A stretch of 64,000 nt of DNA from Bacillota bacterium. Lineage in GTDB: Bacteria; Bacillota; Clostridia; Oscillospirales; Ruminococcaceae. The notes beneath the pieces are model-generated. The model did no database searches, was not told the origin of the DNA, and was given only the letters and a program-made list of their open reading frames with translations. Of the stretch, positions 36,453 to 45,388 are shown in pieces (positions within the stretch are counted from its first letter, which is position 1; each line of letters begins with the position of its first letter). Location of the stretch: the NCBI GenBank assembly GCA_023415575.1, contig JAEZKF010000027.1, forward strand, positions 10,094 to 74,093. Direction: 5' to 3'. The translations under genes were made by a program, and so were the position numbers.

Positions 36453-36566
36453 GTGCGGGCGGGTGTAATTCACTTAATGTTCAGAATTGGCACCTAATTT
36501 GTTCGCAGAACGCGCACACATTTCCGCGAATTTTAGCAGTTTATAGCAGCAATAGAATCGGAATAA

Positions 36567-36602
36567 TAAGGCAAGGGCAGAGGGTTTATCCCCTCTGCCC
36601 TT
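36567..36602 (-). terminator. Terminator of the yfhO/glycosyltransferase operon
   Basis: Stem AAGGGCAGAGGG / CCCTCTGCCCTT, six-base loop, then GCCTTATTATT on the minus strand. The U-run is interrupted. Confidence 0.6.
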
Positions 36603-36609
36603 ATTATAC

Positions 36610-37551
36610 TTACTGCAAAAACTTCTCGATAATATACCGCGGGCGGTGCTTGACCTCTCCGTATATCTTACCGACATACTGGCCCACTACGCCAAGACCG
36701 ACAAGCTGCACGCCTCCCAAAAACCACAGCGATATTACAGCCGCCGCAAGGCCGGTCACCGCAAAACCCAACAGGTAGAAAACAAGGGCGCAGATGGCGG
36801 CAATCACGCTTAGTACCATGATGGCAACGCCGGCGGTGGTAATCAAAGAGAGCGGCTTTACGCTAAAGGAGGTAATGCCGTCAAAGGCAAAAGCGAGCAT
36901 CTTTTTAAGCGGATACTTGGACTCACCCGCAAAACGCTCCTCGCGCACATAGCTTACCGTTGCAAACTTATAGCCCACCAGCGGCACCATTCCGCGCAAA
37001 AACAGGTTGACCTCCTTAAATTCGGCAAGCCCATCCAAGGCGCGCTTGCTCATAAGGCGGTAGTCCGCGTGGTTGTACACCACCTGTGTACCCATCGCCT
37101 GCATAAGGCGGTAAAAGCCCTGCGCTGTGGTGCGTTTAAAGAAGGTATCCTTCTCGCGGCTTTCGCGCACGCCGTAAACAACGTCGCAGCCCTCCTCAAA
37201 GCGGGCGAGCATCTCATCCACGGCGTTGATGTCATCCTGCAAATCGGCATCCAGCGATACCACGCAATCGGCGTACTCCTTGGCGGTCATAAGGCCCGCA
37301 AGCAGGGCGTTCTGGTGGCCGCGGTTACGGGAAAGCTTAAGGCCTAAGATATGGCCGTCCATCGCGTGGTACTCTTCTATGAGCTGCCATGTCTTGTCCT
37401 TGCTGCCGTCATCCACAAACAGGATGCGGCTTTGGTCTGAGATTTTACCGCTGCCGATTAAAGCGAGCAGCTTACTTAAAAACCGTTTGCTGCTTTCGGG
37501 CAGGACTTCCTGTTCGTTATAACAGGGTACAACAAGGTATAGCGTAGTCAT
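36610..37551 (-). CDS. Family 2 membrane glycosyltransferase (CsbB/GtrB-like)
   Basis: Transfers a sugar from a nucleotide-sugar to undecaprenyl phosphate on the cytoplasmic face. 313 residues: GT2 domain with 'LYLVVPCYNEQEVLP', 'ILFVDDGSKD', the metal-binding 'VVSLDADLQDD' and 'NRGHQNALLAGL', then two C-terminal transmembrane helices (about 235-260 and 270-295). This is the DPM1/GtrB/CsbB layout. It follows the YfhO-like gene by 19 bases; in Bacillus subtilis CsbB and YfhO act together to glycosylate lipoteichoic acid, which suggests the same pairing here. Confidence 0.9.
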   Translation of the reverse strand: MTTLYLVVPCYNEQEVLPESSKRFLSKLLALIGSGKISDQSRILFVDDGSKDKTWQLIEEYHAMDGHILGLKLSRNRGHQNALLAGLMTAKEYADCVVSLDADLQDDINAVDEMLARFEEGCDVVYGVRESREKDTFFKRTTAQGFYRLMQAMGTQVVYNHADYRLMSKRALDGLAEFKEVNLFLRGMVPLVGYKFATVSYVREERFAGESKYPLKKMLAFAFDGITSFSVKPLSLITTAGVAIMVLSVIAAICALVFYLLGFAVTGLAAAVISLWFLGGVQLVGLGVVGQYVGKIYGEVKHRPRYIIEKFLQ

Positions 37552-37570
37552 GATATAAGAATTCTCCTAT

Positions 37571-40456
37571 TTATTGTTGTCCGTCGTTTTCGTCCTTGTC
37601 GTCGTGGCTAAGGTTCGGGTCAACTCCCAGAATAAAGTCCTCATCGTTTGAAAGCATCCTTCTCAGGCGCTGACCAAGCGGCTGGTCGGCTGTTGTGTCG
37701 GCAGAAGATGCCGGATAAAAGCCCTTCTTTACAGGCGGAACGCTGCCCGCCTTCTCCCTGCGCGCGAGCGCATCAAACGAGGGCCTCTCCTCTGCCCGCT
37801 CAGGTTCAGCGGTTGTCTCCCCTTCCGGCTTTGGTGTAAAGCCCTTCGGGGCGGCAGCCATCACAGGCTCCGGTGCAGGCATAGTGGGCGCAGTTGGTGC
37901 AGCCGGCTTAAACCGCTCGGTTGCGCTTAAATGGCGGTAGCGTCCGGTGCGCAGTGAGACCGGCTGATCGGGCGCGGGCGGCTCGTCTTGCGCCGTGAAA
38001 TAGGGCTGCTCTTCCTCGTCAAGCGGGTCGATGGCAAGGTCGGGCATCTCATCGTCAATATAAAGGGCCAGCTGGTCGCCTACAACAGGCGGGCCGGTCG
38101 GGTCATCCTGCGGGTTGTCGCCGTCGGGCGGCTGGGGGCCGCGCTTGCGGCGGATTAAGAAGATGATAAGCAGATAAACTGCCAGCACAAACAAGGCGCC
38201 AAGCGAGATGATAATACCCTGCTTAAGTCCCGGGGTGTGGTACTCAAACCGGATGACGTTCTCCCCAGCAGGTGCGCGCACCGCCATAAAGCCGATGTTT
38301 GCACGCTCGATGTCCACAGGCTCGCCGTTGACATAGGCGGTAAAGCCCTCGTCATAGGGCACCGAGAAGAACACAAGGCTTTCTTTACTCAGGTTGATAC
38401 CCGCAGTAAAGCCGTAATTGTCAAAGGCAAAGTAGTGTGCGCTCTGGGCCTTGCGGGCTGCGCAATCGGCAGCAAACTGCTGCTCATCAAGCTCGTCTGC
38501 GTAGATGTCGTCCGCATGGGTGAGGATATCCATGTTGCGGTCGGCGGTCTCCCAGTCAAGGTAGACGGAATGAACCAGAAGGTTTCCGCGCTTGACGGTC
38601 GGGGTATCCTCAAACTGTGTTTCATCCACATAGGTATCGTAAGCAAAGCCCATGGGGATGTAGTTTTCGTTCTCGTAGATCTCGTAGCCGTTCTGGGTGT
38701 CGTAGTAGCGGTAGCCCGGCATTGCAAACTCGCGGTCGCCGTCTAAGTTTACAAACAGCCACCGCACCGAAAGCAGAGACCGCAGGCCGTAGTATTTGGT
38801 CTCGGGGCGCGAACCCACCGCCCGTTCTACCCCCACCTCGGGGTAGAACTCCATCACCGATGCAGGCACAATGGAATGGAAGGCCTGAATGGTCGGCATA
38901 TGCCAGAACATCGACTGGTTGTCCATACCGTCGTAAACGTCGGTGCGGAAGAACTGGTTTTCGGTTGGGGGAATGTCAAAGTTATCGCGCGCCTCGAGGG
39001 CAGTATCGATGATATAACTGGTTGAGTAGGAATGGGTCTTGCCAAGCCCGATGAACATCATGCCGTAGGCGCATGAAATCACGCAGGCGGTAACCAGTGC
39101 ATAGCGCGGAAGCTTTGGGTTATTTTTGTATCCTTTAAAGAGTATTGCCATCAAAACAATGCACAATACCGCAATGCCAACATACATCCAGAACCGGTCG
39201 GGATATGCCTCCAGACCGATTTTATACTCCTCGCCGTCCTTGACCGGCATAAGGCCGATGGCAATCGTGATAAGCGCCGTAATCACACCCGCCCCGCGGA
39301 CACCTGCCAGGATATCACATTCCTTGTCCTCAAAGGCCATCACGGTGGCAAGTGCAAGGAACAAAATGGGCATATAGAACCAGCGGGCGTAGTAGCTGCT
39401 GTTAAACAGGAAGAAGGCGCTGTTCAGAACAGGCACCAGTGCAAACACAAGGCAGGTGATGATAATGCGCTTGACGAAATGTCCGCGCTTTGACTGCAAA
39501 AAGGCAATTACACCGCACATACCGGTAAGGGGCAGCCAGCCGGCCACCGATGCCCACTTGACGTTGCCGTCCGGAAAGAAGTTGGGTCGGCTGGGCAGAT
39601 CAGGCGGGAAGAAGAAGGTCTGCAGAATTGCGCCGTAGCGCTGAACGTTGTTGTAAAACAGGGCGTTCCAGCCGTTAAAGGTGTCGTCGACACGCGGGTT
39701 ATCAAGGATGGCAAGCGCCGACGGCAGCAGTAAGAAGGCGCCAAGTAAGGTACCCGCCACTGCCTCCAGAGCGAGGGTGAAAAACCGCTTTGGGGTCAGG
39801 CGGTAGGCGCCGCTTGCAAGGCGGATGATGAAGTAGATGATGACAAACACCACCTGCCCCGCAAAAAAGAAGTAGTTTGAAATCGCGCAGATGAATACAC
39901 TCAGCGCAAAGAAGCCGCGGCGGTCGTTTTGCAGGTGCTCCTCAAGGGAGATGAGCAAAAGCGGGAAAAAGGCAATCGCCTCATGGAAGTGGTTAAAGAA
40001 GATATTATAGATAGAAAAGCCCGAAAAGGCGTACAGAATACCGCCCAAGAGGGCATAGTCCTTGTTCTTGACAAAGCGGGTGATAAAGCCGTATCCCGTC
40101 AGCGAGATGGTAGCAAACTTCAGGCAAAGCAGGGGCGCCATGAGGTAGGGCACCACGGAAGTGGGAAAAGGCAGGGTCAGCCAAAAGTAGGGGCTGCCCA
40201 GCAGGTAGAAGCTGTACGAGCCGATGAAGTTTACCCCAAGGTCGGTATACTCGTTCCAGTAGATCGCCCCACTGCGCACCGCCTCGTGGGCGAGCTTATA
40301 GAAGGGAATCTGCTGAACGTTAAAGTCCCCGAAAAAGAAGAAGTAGCCTCTGTCGTAGATGACAAACGGCAAAAACATCACCGCTGCCACCAGCAGTCCG
40401 ATTAAGAACGCCTGCTTGTACCTTTCCTGTGAGGTTTTGGTTTCTGCCTTTTTCAT
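37571..40456 (-). CDS. YfhO-like membrane glycosyltransferase with long disordered tail
   Basis: 961 residues. A dozen or so transmembrane helices in the first ~480 residues begin with 'YKQAFLIGLLVAAVMFLPF'; the first loop 'GDFNVQQIPFYKLAHEAVRS' holds the Asp typical of GT-C enzymes. An extracytoplasmic domain follows (about 490-740), then a last helix near 760 and a cytoplasmic, Pro/Glu/Asp-rich tail of about 190 residues not usual for the family. The ATG at 40456 has GAGGAAG upstream; an upstream TTG lacks a site. Likely transfers lipid-linked sugar to wall polymers with the GT2 partner. Confidence 0.85.
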   Translation of the reverse strand: MKKAETKTSQERYKQAFLIGLLVAAVMFLPFVIYDRGYFFFFGDFNVQQIPFYKLAHEAVRSGAIYWNEYTDLGVNFIGSYSFYLLGSPYFWLTLPFPTSVVPYLMAPLLCLKFATISLTGYGFITRFVKNKDYALLGGILYAFSGFSIYNIFFNHFHEAIAFFPLLLISLEEHLQNDRRGFFALSVFICAISNYFFFAGQVVFVIIYFIIRLASGAYRLTPKRFFTLALEAVAGTLLGAFLLLPSALAILDNPRVDDTFNGWNALFYNNVQRYGAILQTFFFPPDLPSRPNFFPDGNVKWASVAGWLPLTGMCGVIAFLQSKRGHFVKRIIITCLVFALVPVLNSAFFLFNSSYYARWFYMPILFLALATVMAFEDKECDILAGVRGAGVITALITIAIGLMPVKDGEEYKIGLEAYPDRFWMYVGIAVLCIVLMAILFKGYKNNPKLPRYALVTACVISCAYGMMFIGLGKTHSYSTSYIIDTALEARDNFDIPPTENQFFRTDVYDGMDNQSMFWHMPTIQAFHSIVPASVMEFYPEVGVERAVGSRPETKYYGLRSLLSVRWLFVNLDGDREFAMPGYRYYDTQNGYEIYENENYIPMGFAYDTYVDETQFEDTPTVKRGNLLVHSVYLDWETADRNMDILTHADDIYADELDEQQFAADCAARKAQSAHYFAFDNYGFTAGINLSKESLVFFSVPYDEGFTAYVNGEPVDIERANIGFMAVRAPAGENVIRFEYHTPGLKQGIIISLGALFVLAVYLLIIFLIRRKRGPQPPDGDNPQDDPTGPPVVGDQLALYIDDEMPDLAIDPLDEEEQPYFTAQDEPPAPDQPVSLRTGRYRHLSATERFKPAAPTAPTMPAPEPVMAAAPKGFTPKPEGETTAEPERAEERPSFDALARREKAGSVPPVKKGFYPASSADTTADQPLGQRLRRMLSNDEDFILGVDPNLSHDDKDENDGQQ

Positions 40457-40682
40457 CGCGTCTTCCTCGCTTGTTATTATTGGTTCCGCCAAAAAACCGG
40501 CAAGACCGGGGCGGAAAAACGCACATCCCGGCCTTATTAGCGGGATATGAAAACAAGTCTAAATCTTGTTTGATTATACCACTTTAAAAAAACAGTGGCA
40601 ATAAAAATGGACTTTTATTGCGCGGGGCACAAAATAATCCGTCTTTATTCTCAGCTTGCCGCAAATGCGTATATTAAAATAT

Positions 40683-40707
40683 AAAAAAGAGCCGCTGATG
40701 CGGCTCT
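40683..40707 (-). terminator. Terminator of the TM2 protein gene
   Basis: 8-bp stem AGAGCCGC / GCGGCTCT with four-base loop, then TTTTTATAT on the minus strand. Confidence 0.9.
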
Positions 40708-40723
40708 CAGTTTACTTATGTTC

Positions 40724-40921
40724 TTATTCCAGAGGATTACCGTTCTTATCGGTGAATTTACCGGTGGCAATCAGGATGATGTCGACAATGTACCAGATGC
40801 CAAGTCCACCCCAGGTAATCAGCTTGAGGATGCCGGTGCCGACCTTGCCGACATAGAAGCGGTCTACACCAAGTCCGCCAAGCAGGATAGAAAGGATAAG
40901 TGCTGTAGTTTTGCTTTTCAT
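40724..40921 (-). CDS. TM2 domain protein
   Basis: 65 residues, two transmembrane helices joined by the short loop typical of TM2 proteins: 'LSILLGGLGVDRFYVGKVGTGILKLITWGGLGIW' in part, then 'DIILIATGKFTDKNGNPLE'. The conserved G-x-x-R/D-x-F-Y-x-G core is present. An upstream in-frame ATG 16 codons earlier is out of place; GGGAGG lies 12 bases before the chosen ATG. Function of the family is unclear. Single-gene unit. Confidence 0.85.
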   Translation of the reverse strand: MKSKTTALILSILLGGLGVDRFYVGKVGTGILKLITWGGLGIWYIVDIILIATGKFTDKNGNPLE

Positions 40922-41061
40922 TTGGAAAAATGTCCTCCCATATACTTGATTTGGTGCTACATTCTTCATACAATAGTGTTATTTTACTTTGTCATCTGTT
41001 AGAAGTCAAGAGAAATTTCTCTGTTTGTGGTTAATTTTCTATATTATTCGGTGAAATTGTC

Positions 41062-41096
41062 GAATAAAAAAGACCACGTGCATAAACGTGGTCTTT
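41062..41096 (-). terminator. Terminator of pyk
   Basis: 11-bp stem AAAGACCACGT / ACGTGGTCTTT, six-base loop, then TTTATTCG on the minus strand. Confidence 0.9.
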
Positions 41097-41104
41097 CATT
41101 ATCA

Positions 41105-42847
41105 TTAGCTGCAGGAAACGATACCGCGCATGGCGTCCATCGAAACCACCGTACCGGATTTTAGAATCTTGGTGGCATTCTCCGCATCCACAATCACGGG
41201 GATATCAAGGCTCAGGCCTACAATGGCGGCATGGCTGTTTGAGCCGGGCTGCTCGGTGATAATACCGCTTGCCTTCTTGAGGATTGGCAGCAGGGCGTTT
41301 GAGGTCTGGGGGATAACGAGGATATCTCCGTCCTTAAAGCGGGCGAGGGCCTCCTCCTCTGTTTGGCATACACACAGGTTTGCACACACAGAAGCACCGG
41401 TGCCGACACCCTTGCCGGATACCAGCACATGGCCTACCATCTGCACCTTCATGAGGTTGGTGGTACCGGAAATACCCAGCGGCACGCCCGCCGTGATGAC
41501 GACAAGCTCGCCTTCGGTGACGAGTCCCGCGTTTTGGGCGACATCCACCGCGTGCTCAAACAGGCTGTCGGTGGTGCTCTGCTCCTCAAGCAGAAGCGGG
41601 GTTACGCCCCAGGAGAGGTTCAGCTGGCGGGATACCTCCTCCGAGGTCGTGCAGCCTACAATCGGGCAGTTGGGGCGGTATTTGGAAATCATGCGGACCG
41701 TGCGGCCCGACTTACTAACCGTAAGGATGGCAGCGGCACCCAGGTCATGCGCAGTGGTGCAGGTCGCGTGGGAGATTGCGTTGGTGACATCGGTGTATTC
41801 TCTGAAGCCAGCAAGCCGAAAACGCTTGATGTAGTCGATGTCGTTCTCCGTCTTTTCGGCGATGCGCGCCATGGTCTTGACCGCCTCAACCGGATAAAGA
41901 CCCGAGGCCGTTTCGCCCGACAGCATAATCGCACTGGTGCCGTCGTAGATTGCGTTTGCGACGTCGGTTGCCTCCGCACGGGTGGGGCGGGGGTTCTTCA
42001 TCATCGAATCGAGCATCTGGGTTGCGGTAATTACCTGCTTGCCCGCGTTGTAAACCTTTTTGATAATCATCTTCTGCAGCACGGGAACATCCTCAAGCGG
42101 AATCTCCACGCCCATGTCGCCGCGTGCAACCATGATGCCGTCCGACACACGGATAATCTCGTCGATGTTTTCCACACCCTGCGGGTTTTCAATCTTGGAG
42201 ATGATATTGACCGAATGGCAGTCGTACTCATCCAGAATACGGCGAATTTGCAGTACATCGTCCGCGCACCGCACAAAGGATGCAGCGATAAAGTCAAAGC
42301 CGGTCTGAATACCGAACACGATGTCTGCGTAGTCCCTCTCGTTGATGTAGGGCAGGCTCAGGGCTGTGCCCGGCACGTTGATACCCTTGCTGTTGCTCAC
42401 CACACCGCCGTTGATAACGCGGCAGTGGATATCTTTTCCCTTAATGCGCTCTACCTCAAGCTCTATAAGGCCGTCGTCAATCAGCACACAGGCGCCCGGG
42501 CGCAGGTCCTTTGCAAGGTCCTCGTAGGTAATCGATGCGATGGTCTCGTCGCCCTCTACCTCCCGTCCGGTGAGGATGAAGTTCTGACCGGCGGTAAGGG
42601 TGACCTTGCCGTTTTTAAAGGTCTTTACCCTGACCTCGGGGCCGCGGGTATCGAGAATGGCGGGAATCGGGCGGTTGAGCTCTTTTCTCACCTGCACAAG
42701 CGTATCAAAAACCCGCTTGTGCGAGGCGTGATCCCCGTGTGAAAAGTTAAACCGAGCTGCATCCATACCTGCAAGGATTAGCTTTTTAATCATATCTGCG
42801 GTGTTGGAGCTTGGGCCCAGTGTACAGATTATCTTCGTTTTGCGCAT
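41105..42847 (-). CDS. pyk: Pyruvate kinase with C-terminal PEP-utilizing domain
   Basis: Last step of glycolysis: PEP plus ADP to pyruvate plus ATP. 580 residues, the Bacillus/Clostridia long form. The N-terminus MRKTKIICTLGPSS, the active-site 'DARFNFSHGDHASHK' region, 'MVARGDMGVEIP' and 'SGETASGLYPVEAVKTM' are conserved. The extra ~100-residue C-terminal domain contains 'ITEQPGSNSHAAIVG', the PEP-utilizing histidine-domain motif with Cys replaced by Asn/Ser. The ATG at 42847 is chosen over an upstream extension that lacks family similarity. Stands alone. Confidence 0.96.
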   Translation of the reverse strand: MRKTKIICTLGPSSNTADMIKKLILAGMDAARFNFSHGDHASHKRVFDTLVQVRKELNRPIPAILDTRGPEVRVKTFKNGKVTLTAGQNFILTGREVEGDETIASITYEDLAKDLRPGACVLIDDGLIELEVERIKGKDIHCRVINGGVVSNSKGINVPGTALSLPYINERDYADIVFGIQTGFDFIAASFVRCADDVLQIRRILDEYDCHSVNIISKIENPQGVENIDEIIRVSDGIMVARGDMGVEIPLEDVPVLQKMIIKKVYNAGKQVITATQMLDSMMKNPRPTRAEATDVANAIYDGTSAIMLSGETASGLYPVEAVKTMARIAEKTENDIDYIKRFRLAGFREYTDVTNAISHATCTTAHDLGAAAILTVSKSGRTVRMISKYRPNCPIVGCTTSEEVSRQLNLSWGVTPLLLEEQSTTDSLFEHAVDVAQNAGLVTEGELVVITAGVPLGISGTTNLMKVQMVGHVLVSGKGVGTGASVCANLCVCQTEEEALARFKDGDILVIPQTSNALLPILKKASGIITEQPGSNSHAAIVGLSLDIPVIVDAENATKILKSGTVVSMDAMRGIVSCS

Positions 42848-43028
42848 TGTAAGGTAAACCTTGCCTTTCCTGTTTGAAATATAAAATAGAACGGACCAAG
42901 GGCAGGTAAAGGGTACGATGCTCCCTAATGGATGCGTTACTCCCATAAGGGTGTCATCCCTTTTGTGTCCGGTTAAACTGTCCGTCCGGCATCTTCAAAA
43001 GTAATACGAACACGCTTATTAAAAAGCG

Positions 43029-43649
43029 TTAAAGCTTTCCTTCGGTGTCTTTCTTCTTTGCTTTTGCATACTTATAGTATTTGTATCCGCCAAACCCGAT
43101 AAGGGCAAGGCCGACAAGGATGATGACGGCAATCTTATAGTCCTCGTAATAGGCGATAACTACCTGCCAGTTTTCAGAGAACAGATACCCTGCGCCCACC
43201 AGCACGCTGTTCCACACAACAATGCCGGCAGCTGAAGAAAGCGCAAAGGCCAGAGGGTTTTGCCGCCCAAGGCCCGCAATAAATGAGATGTAGGTTCTGC
43301 ACAGGGGGATTACCCTGCCAAGCCCTACCGAAAGCAGGGCGTACTTGTCAAACTGTCGCTGCGAGTACTCAAGCCCCGGCTTCATCTTTGGAAACCGCGT
43401 TATGAGCTTGTGAATCACCGCAACCCCGCCAAAACGGCCGATTGCGTAGCAGATAAACGAGCCGATTAACCCTGCCGCAGTTGCAATAAGCAGGATAACG
43501 GGAAAATCAACCCCAGCTCCCACCGCGACGGCACCTGCAAACGGCAGTACAACCTCGCTGGGAACAGGCAGACAGGCGTACTCTAACATAATCAATAGGA
43601 ATACGGCGGGTAAACCGTAGTCCTGAACAATCTGCATGATGGTTTCCAT
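43029..43649 (-). CDS. DedA family membrane protein
   Basis: 206 residues; members move lipids such as undecaprenyl phosphate or affect membrane homeostasis. 'EYACLPVPSEVVLPFAGAVA' is the conserved E-x-x-x-P-x-P-x-E motif; 'GLGRVIPLCRTYISFIAGLGR' carries the conserved arginines; four to five hydrophobic segments follow in order. The tail is basic (KYYKYAKAKKK). The ATG at 43649 is a compromise: a GTG four codons earlier is too close to the AAAGGA site. Confidence 0.9.
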   Translation of the reverse strand: METIMQIVQDYGLPAVFLLIMLEYACLPVPSEVVLPFAGAVAVGAGVDFPVILLIATAAGLIGSFICYAIGRFGGVAVIHKLITRFPKMKPGLEYSQRQFDKYALLSVGLGRVIPLCRTYISFIAGLGRQNPLAFALSSAAGIVVWNSVLVGAGYLFSENWQVVIAYYEDYKIAVIILVGLALIGFGGYKYYKYAKAKKKDTEGKL

Positions 43650-44180
43650 GTATCTGCGCACATCCTTTGTGTTTCAGATGAGGGCGCGGCTTAAAAACGC
43701 ATCCCCTGATTTATACCCCTATCTATCGAGGCTGTTTGTTATAATACGATTGCATCCGTATTGGGGATTCAATACTCATATGCAACATAGTTTCATATGT
43801 GTAAACACACTGCAAATATGTACTTTTGTTGCATTATTTGGGTCTGTCCTTTGCCTTGCAGAAGGCACAGTAAGCATTTGTCATCAGGGCCATGCGTATT
43901 TTGCAAAACTTTTTTCCCATGATAATGATACCCGATTTGCACAGTGCCGTCAACAAAACTACCCGTGCGCGGATATACAAATTAGGGCCCTGACTGCTTG
44001 AGTTTTTAGTGAAATCGTGCTATGGTTATGCTGTACGAAAAAGGGCTTACCTATTCTGCCGAATACTGTTTTTCCCTTTATAGACAGAACAATCAACCCA
44101 CAACGTGCTTTATGCTTCGTTGCATCCGCATAAAGCACAAAAAAGGCTAGTGTCTAAAACACGGCCGGAAAGGCATGGTA
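43650..44180. other. Intergenic region between dedA and rpiB
   Basis: 531 bases without a convincing gene. It carries a short dyad AATACG/CGTATT near 43746-43766, a possible plus-strand promoter TTGAGT-17-TATGGT (43998-44026), and an 11-bp inverted repeat right before rpiB (44105-44138). I see no RNA gene. Confidence 0.5.
44105..44138. repeat. Perfect 11-bp inverted repeat upstream of rpiB
   Basis: GTGCTTTATGC and GCATAAAGCAC, 12-base spacer. On the plus strand it is followed by A residues and on the minus strand preceded by T residues, so it is not a normal terminator; an operator or 5'-UTR hairpin fits better. Confidence 0.5.
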
Positions 44181-44627
44181 ATGATGATGAAGATTGGTTT
44201 TTCGTGTGACCACACGGCTCAGGACCTAAAGGCAATTCTGATTGAGCATACAAAGGCCCTCGGCTACGAGACGGTTGACTACGGCTTTTGCCCCGACTAT
44301 CCCGTTGCAGGTGTGCGTGTTGCACATGCAGTCGTAAACAAGGAGTGCGACCTCGGTATTATCCTCTGCGGCACAGGTGCAGGCATCTCGATGGCCGCCA
44401 ACAAGGTAAAGGGCATCCGCGCCGTAAACTGCAGCGAGCCTTATACTGCCCGCCTTGCGCGCATGCACAACAACGCTAACATTCTCTCCTTAGGTGCCCG
44501 CGTTGTTGGCCCCGAGCTTGCAAAGATGATTGTCGAGGAGTTTTTAAAGGCGGAGTTCGAGGGCGGACGCCACGCCCGCAGAGTCGGCATCATCGGCGAT
44601 ATCGAAGAGGGCAAGCAGGTCGAATAA
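44181..44627 (+). CDS. rpiB: Ribose-5-phosphate isomerase B (RpiB/LacAB family)
   Basis: Interconverts ribose-5-phosphate and ribulose-5-phosphate (or related sugar phosphates). 148 residues. 'IGFSCDHTAQDLKAIL' (Asp-His pair), the catalytic cysteine in 'LGIILCGTGAGISMAANK', and 'RMHNNANILSLGARVVG' are diagnostic. Several start codons follow one another; the ATG at 44181 is seven bases from GGAAAGG. Alone between a terminator and the dedA region. LacA/LacB-type or other isomerase activity cannot be excluded. Confidence 0.9.
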   Translation: MMMKIGFSCDHTAQDLKAILIEHTKALGYETVDYGFCPDYPVAGVRVAHAVVNKECDLGIILCGTGAGISMAANKVKGIRAVNCSEPYTARLARMHNNANILSLGARVVGPELAKMIVEEFLKAEFEGGRHARRVGIIGDIEEGKQVE

Positions 44628-44639
44628 GTTTTATCCTAC

Positions 44640-44696
44640 AAAAGGCTGTTGCAAACATCAGGCTCTCCCTGAATGTTGTGCAGCAGCCTTTTTAAC
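44640..44696 (+). terminator. Terminator of rpiB
   Basis: Long imperfect hairpin AAAAGGCTGTTGC ... GCAGCAGCCTTTTT with an inner CAGG/CCTG stem, followed by AACG. Confidence 0.8.
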
Positions 44697-44703
44697 GCTG
44701 TGA

Positions 44704-44731
44704 TTGCAAATATATCCTAATTCTTTATAAT
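44704..44731 (+). promoter_or_regulatory. Promoter of the sigma/anti-sigma operon
   Basis: TTGCAA, 16 bases, TATAAT. Predicted start near 44738, about 70 bases before the sigma-factor ATG. Confidence 0.55.
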
Positions 44732-44809
44732 TAATACATGTCAACAAATACACGTTTATGTTACTTGGGACTCTTTCCCCTTCGTACCGACATCAAAGGA
44801 GATAACATC

Positions 44810-45388
44810 ATGCTTGCATTATACCTGTCCACCCTCGAGACAGACAGCGACAAGGAAACCTTTACAGCACTGTATGAGCACTATGAGACTGCCATGTACA
44901 ACATCGCCTTCGGCATCCTTCATGACCGCTACCTTGCCGAAGACGCTGTACATGACTCCTTTTTAAAGCTCACAAAATATATTTCCAATATCAGGGATAT
45001 TACCTGTCACAAAACCAGGGCTTTAATCGTTATTATTGTTAAGAACACTGCGATTGACCTCTACCGCAAGCGGACACTTCAAAACGAGATACCGGATAAT
45101 CCCTTACTTGAGGAGATGGTTGCAACCGAAGAGTTGCCGCTGGATAAGATCATCGCCGATGAACGGTTTGATGCCCTCAAGCACAAGCTGCAGAGCCTTA
45201 ACAGCGAGTATCTTGACATCATCACGTTAAGATACCTGCACGGCTACAGCGGCGAAGAGATTGCACATATCCTTGGCATCACACCCGGTACGGCACGCCA
45301 GCGCCTAAGCCGCGCCCGCAGAGCGGTAATGAAACTGATGGAGGAGGATGAGATACTTGGAGAAGACACTGAGGTCTGCCATCCTTGA
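44810..45388 (+). CDS. Sigma-70 family (ECF-type) RNA polymerase sigma factor
   Basis: 192 residues with only regions 2 and 4. Region 2: 'FTALYEHYETAMYNIAFGILHDRYLAEDAVHDSFLKL' in part; region 4: 'LQSLNSEYLDIITLRYLHGYSGEEIAHILGITPGTARQRLSRAR' in part, a clear helix-turn-helix. AAAGGAG lies eight bases before the ATG; longer readings run into the promoter. Overlaps the next gene by 32 bases, so the pair is co-translated; that gene is its likely anti-sigma factor. Target promoters unknown. Confidence 0.92.
   Translation: MLALYLSTLETDSDKETFTALYEHYETAMYNIAFGILHDRYLAEDAVHDSFLKLTKYISNIRDITCHKTRALIVIIVKNTAIDLYRKRTLQNEIPDNPLLEEMVATEELPLDKIIADERFDALKHKLQSLNSEYLDIITLRYLHGYSGEEIAHILGITPGTARQRLSRARRAVMKLMEEDEILGEDTEVCHP

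Noticed and set aside
41363..42742. 459-codon open frame opposite pyruvate kinase
   Set aside because: Antisense shadow of a highly conserved enzyme; composition (His, Asp, Gly rich) is that of a complementary frame and no ribosome site is present.
44105..44138. Terminator reading for the inverted repeat before rpiB
   Set aside because: The stem is followed by A residues on plus and preceded, not followed, by T residues on minus.
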